Source of the DNA: JACRCT01 sp036504155 | GTDB lineage: Bacteria > Myxococcota > Myxococcia > Myxococcales > UBA5297 | DNA: 64,000 nt | Direction of reading: 5' to 3' | Assembly (NCBI GenBank): GCA_036504155.1 | Contig: DASXVQ010000234.1 | Span: forward strand, 1 to 64,000 | In this document: positions 25,508-34,288 of the stretch, piece after piece | Numbering within the stretch: position 1 is the stretch's first letter | Layout of the letters: every line of letters begins with the position of its first letter | The notes under the pieces: generated by a model | What the model was told of the DNA's origin: nothing | The model's database searches: none | Seen by the model: only the letters and a program-made list of their open reading frames with translations | Position numbers and translations under genes: made by a program

Positions 25508-26860
25508 ATGAGGCGGCGCGCGCTGGTCGCGATGCTGGCCGTGCTGCTCGCCGGCGCCGAGGCTCGGGCCGGCGAGCTGCGCGTCGGGGCCCGCGAGCGC
25601 TTCGCGACCATCGGCGCCGCGCTCGAGGCCGCCCGGCCCGGCGACCGCGTCGTCGTCGGGCCCGGCGAGTACCGGGAGAGGCTCGAGGTGCGCACCGGGG
25701 TGACGCTGGTGGGGCAAGGCGAGCCGCGCCTGATCGGGCCGGGCAAGGGCGCGGTGGTGCGCATCGTCGCCCCCGACGTCGAGCTGCGCGGCTTCTCGGT
25801 GACCGGCTCGGGCTCGGACATGATGCGCAGCGACGCCGGCATCCGCGTGGAGGGCGCGCGGGCGAAGGTCGTCGGCAACCGCGTCCACGGCAACCTCTTC
25901 GGCGTCTACCTGCACGGCTGCGAGGACGCGCGGGTCGAGGACAACGAGATCACCGGGCGGGCCGAGCTGGACGTGGGAAGCCGCGGGCCGGGGATCCACC
26001 TCTACGACTCGCGCGGCGCGACCATCGCCCGCAACCGGGTGAGCCTGGTGCGCGACGGCGTCTACTTCGACCACTCGGACCAGAACCTGGTGCAGGGCAA
26101 CGACTTCTCGCGCCTGCGCTACGCCATCCACTACATGTTCTGCGCCGACAACCGCTTCGTCGGCAACGCCATGCACGACAGCGTGGGCGGCGCGGCCATC
26201 ATGTACACCTCGCGGGTCTCCTTCGAGGGCAACCGCGTCTACCGCAACCGCGACGGCTTCAACGCCTTCGGCCTGCTGCTCAAGGACTGCGAGGACTCGC
26301 GCGCCGCGCGCAACTCCATCGTCGACAACGTCACCGGCATCTTCCTGGAGGGCGCGCACCGCAACCTCTTCGAGGGCAACCTCGTCGCCCACAACGAGGT
26401 GGCGGTGATGCTCTACGCCAGCGCGCTGGACAACCGCTTCACCGCCAACGACTTCGTCGGCAACCGCGCGGTGCTGCACCGGGTGGGGCGGGCGCACGCC
26501 GAGTGGGCGGTCAAAGGCGTCGGCAACTACTACGACGACTATCCGGGCTACGACCTGGACGGCGACGGCCGGGGCGACGTGCCGCACCGGCTGCAGGATG
26601 CCTTCGAGTACCTGGCGGGGAACCACCCGCTGCTGCGGCTGCAGCTGCTCAGCCCGGCGGCCGACGCGCTCGCGGTGGCCGAGAGGAGCTTCCCGGTCAT
26701 CCCCCGCGGCGACGAGCAGGACCCCTCGCCGGCGATGCGGCCGTTCTCCCGCGCGCAGCAGCCTCCGCCCGGGCCGCGCCAAGGCACTCCGCTGCTGGTG
26801 CTGGCCGCGGCGCTGACCGCGGGCGCCGGCGGGGCGGCGGCCTGGAGGCTGCGCCGATGA
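25508..26860 (+). CDS. nosD: NosD, periplasmic copper-delivery protein for NosZ
   Basis: A 450-residue protein with a cleaved signal (about 1-22), a right-handed beta-helix of CASH/PbH1 repeats (about 55-340; rungs such as VVGNRVHGNLFGVYLHGC and ARNSIVDNVTGIFLEGA), and a single C-terminal membrane helix near 425-445. NosD works with the ABC transporter NosFY to mature the CuZ site. The family phrases GNYYDDYPGYDLDGDGRGDVP are present in order. The gene is 0 bases behind the upstream gene and overlaps nosF by ATGA. Full length for the family. Confidence 0.93.
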   Translation: MRRRALVAMLAVLLAGAEARAGELRVGARERFATIGAALEAARPGDRVVVGPGEYRERLEVRTGVTLVGQGEPRLIGPGKGAVVRIVAPDVELRGFSVTGSGSDMMRSDAGIRVEGARAKVVGNRVHGNLFGVYLHGCEDARVEDNEITGRAELDVGSRGPGIHLYDSRGATIARNRVSLVRDGVYFDHSDQNLVQGNDFSRLRYAIHYMFCADNRFVGNAMHDSVGGAAIMYTSRVSFEGNRVYRNRDGFNAFGLLLKDCEDSRAARNSIVDNVTGIFLEGAHRNLFEGNLVAHNEVAVMLYASALDNRFTANDFVGNRAVLHRVGRAHAEWAVKGVGNYYDDYPGYDLDGDGRGDVPHRLQDAFEYLAGNHPLLRLQLLSPAADALAVAERSFPVIPRGDEQDPSPAMRPFSRAQQPPPGPRQGTPLLVLAAALTAGAGGAAAWRLRR

Positions 26861-27792
26861 ACGGCACGCTCCTGGAGATCCAGGGCCTGGCCAAGTCCTA
26901 CGGCGCGCGGCCGGCGGTGGCGGGGGTGAGCACGCGCCTGGCGGCGGGCGAGACCGTGGCGCTGCTCGGGCCCAACGGCAGCGGGAAGACCACCATCCTG
27001 CGCTGCGTGGCGGGGCTGGTGCGGCCGCAGGCAGGCACGGTCCTCGTCGGCGGGGTGGACGCGCGCCGGGAGCCGCGGCGGGCGCGGGAGCGGATGGCCT
27101 TCCTGCCGCAGGCGCCGAGCTTCCCCAAGCAGTCCACGGTGCGCGACGTGCTGGGCCTGCACGCGCGGCTGCGCAGAGTGGAGCCGCGGCGGATCGAGGC
27201 CGCGCTGGCCGAGGTGGGGCTGGGGACCGAGCTACTGGGACGGCAGGCGGGAGAGCTGTCGATCGGCACGGTGCACCGCGTGGCGCTGGCGGTGGCGTGC
27301 CTGGCGGAGCCGGAGCTGATGGTGCTGGACGAGCCGACGGCGAGCCTGGACCCGATGGCGGCGGGCGCGTTCCGGGAGTCGGTGCGGAGGTGGCGCTCGG
27401 CGGGCCGCGGGGTCCTGCTCGCCACCCACCTGCTGGCCGACGCGGAGCAGTTGGCGGACCGCGTGGTGGTGCTCGTGGACGGGCGGGTGGCGGCCGACGA
27501 GCCGATCGGCCGGCTGCGAGAGCGGCTGCTGCGGCGGGCGCTGTTGCGAGTGGCGGTGGACGGCCCGTGCCAGGCGCACCTCGAGGCCGCCCGCGCCGGC
27601 GGCGCCAGCGAGGCGCGGCTCAACTGCAGCGACGTGCTGGTGACGGCCCCGGCGGAGCAGCGGCTGGAGATTCTCCGCAGGCTCGCCGAGGTGGGGCCGG
27701 TGCGCGGCCTGCGGACCGAGGAGCCGTCGCTGGAGAGCGTCTACCTCGACTTCGTCCAGGGAGGCTCCGATGCGGAGGTGCGCGGCATCTAG
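26857..27792 (+). CDS. nosF: NosF, ABC transporter ATPase for NosZ maturation
   Basis: A 311-residue ATPase: Walker A GPNGSGKTT (about 43-51), signature LSIGT (weaker than the usual LSGGQ), Walker B LMVLDEPTASLDP, and a switch His in LLATHL. An extra domain of about 80 residues follows. In known systems NosF with NosY couples ATP to copper-cluster assembly through NosD. Start overlaps nosD as ATGA; the end overlaps nosL by 23 bases. Confidence 0.93.
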   Translation: MNGTLLEIQGLAKSYGARPAVAGVSTRLAAGETVALLGPNGSGKTTILRCVAGLVRPQAGTVLVGGVDARREPRRARERMAFLPQAPSFPKQSTVRDVLGLHARLRRVEPRRIEAALAEVGLGTELLGRQAGELSIGTVHRVALAVACLAEPELMVLDEPTASLDPMAAGAFRESVRRWRSAGRGVLLATHLLADAEQLADRVVVLVDGRVAADEPIGRLRERLLRRALLRVAVDGPCQAHLEAARAGGASEARLNCSDVLVTAPAEQRLEILRRLAEVGPVRGLRTEEPSLESVYLDFVQGGSDAEVRGI

Positions 27793-28225
27793 CGTCCTGG
27801 CCTGCCTGCTGCTCGCCGGCTGCGCGGACGGCCCGCCGCCGCCGCAGGCCCTGCGGACCGGGGAGGACGCCTGCGCGGCGTGCCGGATGAGCGTCTCGCA
27901 GCCGCGCTTCGCCAGCCAGCGGGTGCGCCGCGGCCTGACGGCGGAGTTCTTCGACGATCTCGGCTGCCTCGTGCGCAGCGTCCGCGAGCGGCCGCTGGAG
28001 CGGGGCGCGGCGGCCTACGTCGCCGACTACGGGACTGGGAAGTGGATCCCGGCCGCCTCCGCCAGCTACGTCCGCGCCGCCTCGGTGCCCACGCCGATGT
28101 CCTCCGGGCTGGTGGCCTTCGCCGAGCGCGCCGGGGCCGAGAAGGCGGCGGCGGAGTGGGGCGGCCGCGTGCTGTCGTGGAAGGAGCTGTCCGAGTCCGT
28201 TCCGGCGGCGGCGGTGGGCCGATGA
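27770..28225 (+). CDS. nosL: NosL, outer copper chaperone lipoprotein
   Basis: A 151-residue lipoprotein (LLLAGC, lipid Cys near residue 18). The Cu(I) site of the family appears as CAACRM, with a later Met in PTPMSSG, and the NosL pattern of FFDDLGCLV and AYVADYGTGKW is present. NosL binds Cu(I) and hands it to NosD. Ribosome site GGGAGG lies inside the end of nosF; the end overlaps nosY as ATGA, so nosD, nosF, nosL and nosY are translationally coupled. Confidence 0.93.
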   Translation: MRRCAASSVLACLLLAGCADGPPPPQALRTGEDACAACRMSVSQPRFASQRVRRGLTAEFFDDLGCLVRSVRERPLERGAAAYVADYGTGKWIPAASASYVRAASVPTPMSSGLVAFAERAGAEKAAAEWGGRVLSWKELSESVPAAAVGR

Positions 28226-29061
28226 GCGCGCCCCGGCCCGGAGTGGTGCTGGCCATCGCCCGGCACGACCTGCGCCTGCTGCTGCGGCAGCGCTGGGTGC
28301 TCGTCTACGCCGCGCTGTTCGCCGTCCTCGCGGCGAGCGTCAGCTACTTCGGGCTGGCGGTGGTGGAGGTCGCCGGCTGGCAGGAGCTGGACCGGACCGC
28401 GGCGAGCCTGTTGAACCTGGCGCTCACCTTCGTCCCGCTGGGCGCGATGCTCATGGGCGTGCAGTCGCTGCGCGCCGAGGGCGGGGCGACCGACCAGCTC
28501 TTCGCCGAGCCGGTGACGCGCGCCGAGGTCGTGCTGGGCAAGGTCGCCGGGGCGAGCGGGGCGCAGACCCTGGCCACGCTGCTGGGCTTCGGGCTGGCCG
28601 GGGTGGTCATCGGCACGCAGGCCGGGGGCGAGGCCTGGGACGCCTACGCGGCGCTGGTGGGCTTCACCGCGCTGGTCGGGGTGGTGTTCGTCTCGCTCTC
28701 GAGCGCGGTGGCCGTCGCCGCCGGACGCGGGGCGCGGGCGTATGCCGCGGTGCTGGCGGTCTGGTTCGGCTTCCTCATCCTGGTGGACCTGGTGGTGGTG
28801 GGGCTGGTCCTGGTCGTGCCCGAGGGCTGGGGCAATGGCACCGCGCTCGCCGGCGTGCTGCTCAACCCCATCAGCAGCGCCCGGGTCGGGGCCCTGCTCG
28901 CCCTGGGAGGCCAGCAGATGTTCGGCCCCGCCGGCGCGATGCTGTCGCGGACGCTGGGATCCGCCGAGGCCGCGGTCGCGCTGCTGGCGGGCTCGCTCGG
29001 ACTCTGGTCGCTGCTGGGGATGGGGGCGGCGGTGACGCTGGTCGGGCGCCAGGATCTCTAG
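28222..29061 (+). CDS. nosY: NosY, ABC transporter permease for NosZ maturation
   Basis: A 279-residue ABC-2 type permease with six predicted membrane segments (about 25-50, 65-80, 110-135, 145-165, 180-205, 250-275). The family features EGGATDQLFAEPVTRAEVVLGK between helices 2 and 3 and NPISSARVG near 220 are present. It forms the membrane part of the NosFY transporter. It is the last gene of the compact run that starts at 17930; a gap of 137 bases follows before the copper receptor gene. Confidence 0.93.
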   Translation: MSAPRPGVVLAIARHDLRLLLRQRWVLVYAALFAVLAASVSYFGLAVVEVAGWQELDRTAASLLNLALTFVPLGAMLMGVQSLRAEGGATDQLFAEPVTRAEVVLGKVAGASGAQTLATLLGFGLAGVVIGTQAGGEAWDAYAALVGFTALVGVVFVSLSSAVAVAAGRGARAYAAVLAVWFGFLILVDLVVVGLVLVVPEGWGNGTALAGVLLNPISSARVGALLALGGQQMFGPAGAMLSRTLGSAEAAVALLAGSLGLWSLLGMGAAVTLVGRQDL

Positions 29062-29198
29062 CCGAAGAGGCAGGGTTGCTCGGTTTTCGGCAGTCGCGTT
29101 GAGCGCCTCCCGACGTTCGGCCCGCCGGCCCCGAGTGGGACGGTGTCGCCGCGCGCCGGGCGGGCTATCCGTCGCACCTCGCACGGAGGGGAGCGCCC

Positions 29199-31385
29199 AT
29201 GAGATCGACCGTCTCGTCTTCTGCCTTGCTCGCCGTTTCGGCCGCGCTCGGGCTCGCCGCCACGCTGGCCCTCGCGCCGGCCCGGGCAGAAGAGGCTTCT
29301 GCTGCGCCGGCGGAGGGCGGCCCGCAGGCCCTGCCGACCGCGGCGCCCGCGCCCGCGGCCGCGGCGTCCCGGCCGAAGAGCCTGGAGACGGTGGTCACGG
29401 CGCCGCGCGACCTGTGGCGGCAGGCCGTCCCCGCGGGCGAGCTCTCCGGGGTGGACCCGGGAGAGGCGCTCTCCCGCCTGGGCGCGGCGTCGAAGGTCCG
29501 CAAGGCAGGGGTGGGCAACGACTTCGCCCTGCGCGGACTCAAGCGCGACGACCTGAGCGTCACCGTCGACGGCAACCGCCTCTTCGGCGCCTGCCCGAAC
29601 CGGATGGATCCGCCTTCGGCCCACGTGGAGAGCGGGGAGCTGGATTCGCTCGAGGTCCGCCGCGGGCCGTTCGACGTCACCGTGCCCGGCGGAATCGGGG
29701 GCGGCGTCGAGCTGACCACGCGCAAGCCGCGCGCCGGCGTCCACCCCGACCTGAGCCTGTCCTACGGCAGCTTCCAGGACCTCGACGCCGTCGGCGCGCT
29801 CTCCTGGGCCGGCCGCGCGGGCCACTTCGCGCTCGGCGGCTCCTACCGCCAGGCCGAGCCCTTCGCCTCCGGCGACGGCACGCGGATGACCGAGCTCTAT
29901 CCGCAGACCTCGCCCAACCGCTTCCGCTCCGAGCGCGCCGGCGGCCTCGCCTTCCAGAACGGGGGCGCCTGGGCCAAGGGCGGCTACGAGCTGGCGAACG
30001 GCCACCGGCTCCAGGCGTCCTACGGCCGCGTGATGATGCGCGACGTCGCCTACCCGTACCTCCTGATGGATGCCGTGGTGGACGACGCCGACCGCGTCTC
30101 CCTCGGCTACCGCTTCGACCGCTGGAGGCTGCTGCGCGAGGGCTCGGTGGACCTCTTCTACGGCTACGTCCGCCACGACATGAGCGACGTGCGCCGCTGC
30201 AGCTCGGCGCTCAATCCCGCCTCGTGCGAGGGCGAGCTGCCCGAGACCTGGGGGATGCGCACCACCGCCACGGCCCAGACCTTCGGCGCCCGGCTGAAGG
30301 CGACCCTGGGCGAGGACGAGGCGTCCGGCTGGGGCGAAACCGTGCTCGGCCTGGACGCCGACGACCGGCTCTGGGACGCGACCACCACCCGGGTGCTGCG
30401 CGGCGCGGGGCCTCTCTCCTACTCGAGCGAGCGGTCGATGCCGCGCGTCGAGGCCCTGCGCGCCGGGCTCTTCGCCGAGAACCGGCACCGGCTGTTCGGG
30501 ATGCTGCGGCTGCTGGTGGGGCTGCGCCTCGACTTCTCCTCGACCACCGCCCGCGAGGACCGCACGGCGCTCTACCAGATCTTCCACCCCGAGGCCGGCT
30601 CGACGCGGTCGCGGTTCGACGCGATGCCCTCGGGCAACGCGCGGCTGGAGTGGGCCGTCCTCGACGAGCTGACGGCGCTCCTGGGCATCGGCCACGCGCA
30701 GCGCGCGCCCGATCCCCAGGAGCGCTTCTTCGCGCTCAGCGGCATGGGCGGCAAGCCGGGCACGGTCGGCGATCCGGGCCTGTACCCGGTGGGCAACACC
30801 GAGGCCGACCTCGGGCTGCGCTACGGCTCGTCGAGCGTCCAGGTGCGCGCGCAGGTCTTCTTCGGGCGGCTGACCCACTACGTCATCCCCGGCTCCGTCG
30901 CCGCCGCCGACGCCGGCGGCGCCCAGGCCAAGACCTACCGCAGCGTCGAGGCCCACCTCTACGGCGCCGAGGCCACCGGGACGGTGAGGCTGCCGTTCGG
31001 GCTCTCGCTGCGGCTCGGGGTGGCCTACACCGAGGGCCAGAACCTGAGCGACGCCGTCCCCTTGGCGGAGATCTCCCCGCTGACGGCCAACGCCGCGCTG
31101 CGCCTCGGGAAGGGGCCGGTCTTCATCGAGATCGAGGAGCGCTATGCGGCGCGCCAGAACCGCGTCGACCCCAACCTGCAGGAGCCGGCCACCCCGGCGT
31201 GGTTCGTCACCGACCTGCGACTCGGGGTCCTCTTCCACGGGGCGCGCCTCTCGGCCGAGGTGCGCAACCTGCTCAACAAGCAGTACTACGAGCACCTGTC
31301 GTACTCGCGGGACCCCTTCACCAGCGGCATTCGCGTGCCGGAGCCGGGGACCAGCCTGCTGGCGACGGTGAGCTACGAGATGTAG
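29199..31385 (+). CDS. TonB-dependent copper receptor, NosA/OprC-like
   Basis: A 728-residue outer-membrane receptor with a signal peptide (about 1-30), an Ala/Pro-rich stretch, a plug domain (about 60-185) and a 22-strand barrel. The plug contains CPNRMDPP (Cys132, Met136), the CxxxM motif that binds copper in NosA and OprC, and the usual VRRGPFDVTVPGGIGG segment. NosA is needed for copper supply to N2O reductase in some pseudomonads. The TonB box region is not obvious. The end is SYEM, not the usual aromatic last residue. Ribosome site GGAGGGGAG precedes the ATG. Gene spacing suggests its own promoter. Confidence 0.88.
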   Translation: MRSTVSSSALLAVSAALGLAATLALAPARAEEASAAPAEGGPQALPTAAPAPAAAASRPKSLETVVTAPRDLWRQAVPAGELSGVDPGEALSRLGAASKVRKAGVGNDFALRGLKRDDLSVTVDGNRLFGACPNRMDPPSAHVESGELDSLEVRRGPFDVTVPGGIGGGVELTTRKPRAGVHPDLSLSYGSFQDLDAVGALSWAGRAGHFALGGSYRQAEPFASGDGTRMTELYPQTSPNRFRSERAGGLAFQNGGAWAKGGYELANGHRLQASYGRVMMRDVAYPYLLMDAVVDDADRVSLGYRFDRWRLLREGSVDLFYGYVRHDMSDVRRCSSALNPASCEGELPETWGMRTTATAQTFGARLKATLGEDEASGWGETVLGLDADDRLWDATTTRVLRGAGPLSYSSERSMPRVEALRAGLFAENRHRLFGMLRLLVGLRLDFSSTTAREDRTALYQIFHPEAGSTRSRFDAMPSGNARLEWAVLDELTALLGIGHAQRAPDPQERFFALSGMGGKPGTVGDPGLYPVGNTEADLGLRYGSSSVQVRAQVFFGRLTHYVIPGSVAAADAGGAQAKTYRSVEAHLYGAEATGTVRLPFGLSLRLGVAYTEGQNLSDAVPLAEISPLTANAALRLGKGPVFIEIEERYAARQNRVDPNLQEPATPAWFVTDLRLGVLFHGARLSAEVRNLLNKQYYEHLSYSRDPFTSGIRVPEPGTSLLATVSYEM

Positions 31386-31399
31386 CCGCCTCGGCGGCC

Positions 31400-31436
31400 G
31401 CGACCAAATCTGGGTGCGGCACCCACCGCTGGTCGC
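31400..31436 (+). terminator. Hairpins behind the copper receptor gene
   Basis: GCGACCA at 31400-31406 pairs with TGGTCGC at 31430-31436, with an inner GGGTG/CACCC stem. Another short stem (GCCGCCTCGGCGGC) sits just before it, and a GCGGCCCTCC/GGAGGGGCCGC hairpin lies at 31465-31489. None has a T-run, so these are terminator-like or Rho-linked folds at best. Confidence 0.4.
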
Positions 31437-31544
31437 GCGCGCACCCAACCCCGGTCGCGGCGGCGCGGCCCTCCCCGCGGAGGGGCCGCGGCAAGCGGCT
31501 TGCAACCACGTCCTCCCTGCCCTTCGGCAGAGGAGGAAGCCACC

Positions 31545-32165
31545 ATGCGCATCGCCGTACCGTTCACCCGCGGAGTGATCGCCCAGCATCCCGGCCACTG
31601 CGAGGCCTTCCTGGTCGCCGACGTCGAAGCCGGCGCGGTGACGAGGGAGCGCGAGCTGACGAACCCGGGCCATGGCCCGGGAGGCCCGCCGCCGCTCTTC
31701 CTGGCCGGCGAGGGCGTGTCCGAGCTCCTGGCCTGGGGCCTTCCGGTCGAGGCGCGCGACAAGTTCGCCGCGCTGGGCATCCGCGTCCGGTTGGGCGCCA
31801 CCGGCGAGCCCCGAAAGGCGCTGCGCGAGTACCTGGCCGGCACCTTGCTCTACGTGGAGGAAGGCCTGGATGGCGGCGGCGCCTGCGCGGGCCATGACCA
31901 CGGACGGGGCGAGGACGGCGTGGACGGCGAGGATCCCGATCCAGATCCCGAGCTCGACGTGCGCGAGGTCGCGGCGAGGGACCGCCACGGCCTCATCTTC
32001 CGGAAGTTCGGCGGGCTGGAGGCGGGGCAGGCGTTCGTGCTGGTCAACGACCACGACCCGAAGCCGCTCTACTACCAGCTGGCGGCGGAGCAGGCGGGCC
32101 GGTTCAGCTGGGACTACCTCGCCCAGGGCCCGGAGGTGTGGAGGGTGCGCATCGGCCGGGTCTGA
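31545..32165 (+). CDS. NifX/NifB-type domain fused to DUF2249
   Basis: A 206-residue cytoplasmic protein. Residues 1-115 match the dinitrogenase iron-molybdenum cofactor domain (MRIAVPF opening, HPGHCEAF, ALGIRV), which binds metal clusters. A His/Asp/Gly-rich linker (CAGHDHGRGEDG) follows. Residues about 137-206 match DUF2249 (DVREVAARDRHGLIF, VLVNDHDPKPLYYQL, then Trp-Asp-Tyr), a small domain often found near denitrification and hemerythrin genes. The pairing suggests a metal- or NO-related role in cofactor assembly or repair, which is inferred. The ATG has the strong site AGAGGAGGAAG. The linker could itself bind copper or iron. Confidence 0.75.
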   Translation: MRIAVPFTRGVIAQHPGHCEAFLVADVEAGAVTRERELTNPGHGPGGPPPLFLAGEGVSELLAWGLPVEARDKFAALGIRVRLGATGEPRKALREYLAGTLLYVEEGLDGGGACAGHDHGRGEDGVDGEDPDPDPELDVREVAARDRHGLIFRKFGGLEAGQAFVLVNDHDPKPLYYQLAAEQAGRFSWDYLAQGPEVWRVRIGRV

Positions 32166-32297
32166 GGAGGGGAGCGGCCGGGCGTGGAAGGGTCAGTCGG
32201 CCGCGGCGATCAGCGCCCGGCCGTGCTCGGCCCTGACCGTAGCCGGCCGCGTCGCCGCGACCTATTTCCTGGTGGAGGCATTCAAGGAGGGGATCGC

Positions 32298-32534
32298 ATG
32301 AAGAAGCTCTTCAGCGCTTTGGCCGCGGCGGCCATGCTCGTCTCGGCGGGCGCTGCGTTCGCGCAGTCGGACAGCAGCAGCCAGGACAAGAACCAGGACC
32401 CGAGCGGCAGCTCGACCAGCAAAGGTAGCTCCAGCAAGAGCTCCAGCTCGGCGCAAGGCGGCACCGGGGCCCAGGGCCAGTCCAAGACCCAAGGCTCCAA
32501 GGCCGGCGGCGGCGTCGGCGGCGGAGGCGGCTGA
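32298..32534 (+). CDS. Small secreted Ser/Gly-rich protein
   Basis: A 78-residue protein: a clear signal peptide (about 1-22, ending AAFAQ) and then a low-complexity tail of Ser, Gly, Gln, Lys and Thr that ends in a run of Gly. It has no Cys and no known domain. The ribosome site AAGGAGGGG is strong, so it is probably well expressed. Proteins of this make-up can be stress-linked surface or matrix components, but no role can be assigned. Confidence 0.65.
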   Translation: MKKLFSALAAAAMLVSAGAAFAQSDSSSQDKNQDPSGSSTSKGSSSKSSSSAQGGTGAQGQSKTQGSKAGGGVGGGGG

Positions 32535-32606
32535 GGTCCGGCGGACGGGTGGAGGGCGGCCCCTCCGCGGCTCCACGGCCGCGGTCGGGCCGCCCGCCGT
32601 CTCGCG

Positions 32607-33722
32607 ATGAAGGCCTCCGCGCTCGCGCTGCTGCTCTCCGCCGGGCTGCTGGCCGTAGGAGCGTCGCCCGCGGCCTCGGGCTGGCCGGAGCGGCTCTCGC
32701 GCCGCGTGGACTCGGCGCTGGCGGCCTTCGACGGCGACCTGTCGCTGTACGTGCGCGACGTGGCCACGGGCGAGGAGTACGCGCACGACGCGCGGACGCC
32801 CACCTACCTCTCCTCGGCCATCAAGGTGTTGGTGATGCTCGAGGTGCTGCGCCAGGTCGACGCGGGCCAGCTGCGGCTCGAGGACCGCGTGGTCTTCGGG
32901 CCCGACGACGTGCGCGACGGGGTGGGGCCGGTCAAGCGCGGGCCGCCGGGGCGGGTCTTCACCGTGCGGCAGCTGCTGGCGCTGATGATGGACTACAGCG
33001 AGAACGCCGCGGCCGATCTGCTGATGGGCAAGGTGGGCCTGGACCGGCTCAACGAGCTCCCGCGGCAGCGGGGCGTCGCCTTCTCGGAGATCGACACGTT
33101 GCTGGGCGAGCGGCGGCGCATCTGGGCCGAGCTCGACCCCAAGGGCGCCTCCCTGAGCGGACAGCAGATCCTGGCGCTGGGCGACGAGCCCAATCCGGAC
33201 GCGCGCGGCCGGCTCTTCTCGCAGATGGTGGGCCACACGCCGCCGTTCACCGGAGCGGACGTGCAGCGCGCCTTCCAGTCCTTCTACGCCAAGAGGATCA
33301 ACTCGGCCCCGATGCGGGAGATGGGCCGGCTGCTCGAGCAGGTGGCGCGCTGCGAGGGCCTGAGCCCGTCGAGCTGCCGGCTCGCGCGCGAGCTGATGAG
33401 CGGCTGCCGCACCGGCGCCGGCCGCATCCGCGCCGGGGTCCCCCGGGACGTCGAGTGGGACCACAAGACCGGGACGCAGGAGCACCGGGCCTGCGACGTG
33501 GGCATCCTCTACCCGCGGCCCGACCACCCAGTGGTGGTCGCGGCGTGCACCCGCGACTTCCAGGACGTGCGCGACGCCGAGCGGCTGTTGCGCGAGGTCG
33601 GCGCCGCCGTCTGGCAGACGCTGGGCCGGTCCCTGCTGGCCGCGCGACCCGCGCCAAAAGAACCGCGCCCCCCGCCCGGAGGCGAGAGGCGCGTGAAGGC
33701 TGCCAGTCCGCCGGTGCCCTAG
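32607..33722 (+). CDS. Class A beta-lactamase-fold serine hydrolase
   Basis: A 371-residue exported protein (signal about 1-23). The serine-hydrolase triad of the fold is complete: Ser70-Ala-Ile-Lys73, Ser131-Glu-Asn133, and Lys287-Thr-Gly. The deacylating Glu in an ExxLN-type omega loop of true class A beta-lactamases is not clear, the spacing between SEN and KTG is larger than usual, and a Cys pair (250/257) and a Pro/Arg-rich tail are added. This fits a peptidoglycan-acting or general hydrolase more than an antibiotic-resistance enzyme. Its 3' end overlaps the convergent hsp20 gene by four bases. Confidence 0.75.
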   Translation: MKASALALLLSAGLLAVGASPAASGWPERLSRRVDSALAAFDGDLSLYVRDVATGEEYAHDARTPTYLSSAIKVLVMLEVLRQVDAGQLRLEDRVVFGPDDVRDGVGPVKRGPPGRVFTVRQLLALMMDYSENAAADLLMGKVGLDRLNELPRQRGVAFSEIDTLLGERRRIWAELDPKGASLSGQQILALGDEPNPDARGRLFSQMVGHTPPFTGADVQRAFQSFYAKRINSAPMREMGRLLEQVARCEGLSPSSCRLARELMSGCRTGAGRIRAGVPRDVEWDHKTGTQEHRACDVGILYPRPDHPVVVAACTRDFQDVRDAERLLREVGAAVWQTLGRSLLAARPAPKEPRPPPGGERRVKAASPPVP

Positions 33723-34165
33723 CCGTGGATGGCGATGGGCTTGCCGCGGGCGCCCTCGCGCTTGGGCACGTGCACGTAGAGCACGCCGTTGCGCATCTCG
33801 GCGCGGATCTTCTCGTGGTCGACCGTAGTGGGCAGCATGAAGCCGCGGTGGAAGACGCCGTAGGCGCACTCGATGCGGTGGTAGTACTCGCGCTTGTCCT
33901 CGCGCTCCAGCTTGCGCTCGCCGCGGATGGTGAGCGTGTTCTCGTCCATCACCACCTCGACGTCCTTGCGCTCCAGGCCGGGCATCTCGGCGCGGAAGAG
34001 GATCTCGTCCTTGTCCTCGTAGATGTCCACGCGCGGGAAGATCTCGGTGCGCAGGTAGTTCGTCGGGCGGACCTCGTCCTCCCTCGTGAACGGGTCGAGC
34101 ATGTGCTCCATCGTGCGGGTCAGGGTCGCCATCTCGCTCAGCGGGTTCCAACGGGTCAGCGCCAT
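33719..34165 (-). CDS. Hsp20 / alpha-crystallin small heat shock protein
   Basis: A 148-residue chaperone that holds unfolding proteins. The alpha-crystallin domain spans about 42-140 with the phrases AEMPGLERKDVEV, LTIRGERK, and the hallmark AEMRNGVLYVHVPK (the A-x-x-x-n-G-v-L motif). The N-terminal MALTRWNPLSEMATLTRTME piece is usual for bacterial Hsp20. The start is unambiguous, with a ribosome site GGAGGGG upstream. The C-terminus ends KPIAIHG, giving the Ile-x-Ile type anchor for oligomer assembly. Confidence 0.92.
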   Translation of the reverse strand: MALTRWNPLSEMATLTRTMEHMLDPFTREDEVRPTNYLRTEIFPRVDIYEDKDEILFRAEMPGLERKDVEVVMDENTLTIRGERKLEREDKREYYHRIECAYGVFHRGFMLPTTVDHEKIRAEMRNGVLYVHVPKREGARGKPIAIHG

Positions 34166-34288
34166 CGTGTGCCCCTCCGGTTCGGGTGTCAGACGGGGCG
34201 CAAGCTAATGACGCGCCGCGCCGCGGCATCCTCCTGCATGGGGGTCGTGTGGTCGGGCTGGCCCGGCGGGCGGCGGTGGGGCGTCTCG

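Noticed and set aside
32607..33722. Antibiotic-resistance beta-lactamase
   Set aside because: SxxK, SEN and KTG are present, but no clear omega-loop Glu motif and atypical spacing; a general serine hydrolase is the safer reading.
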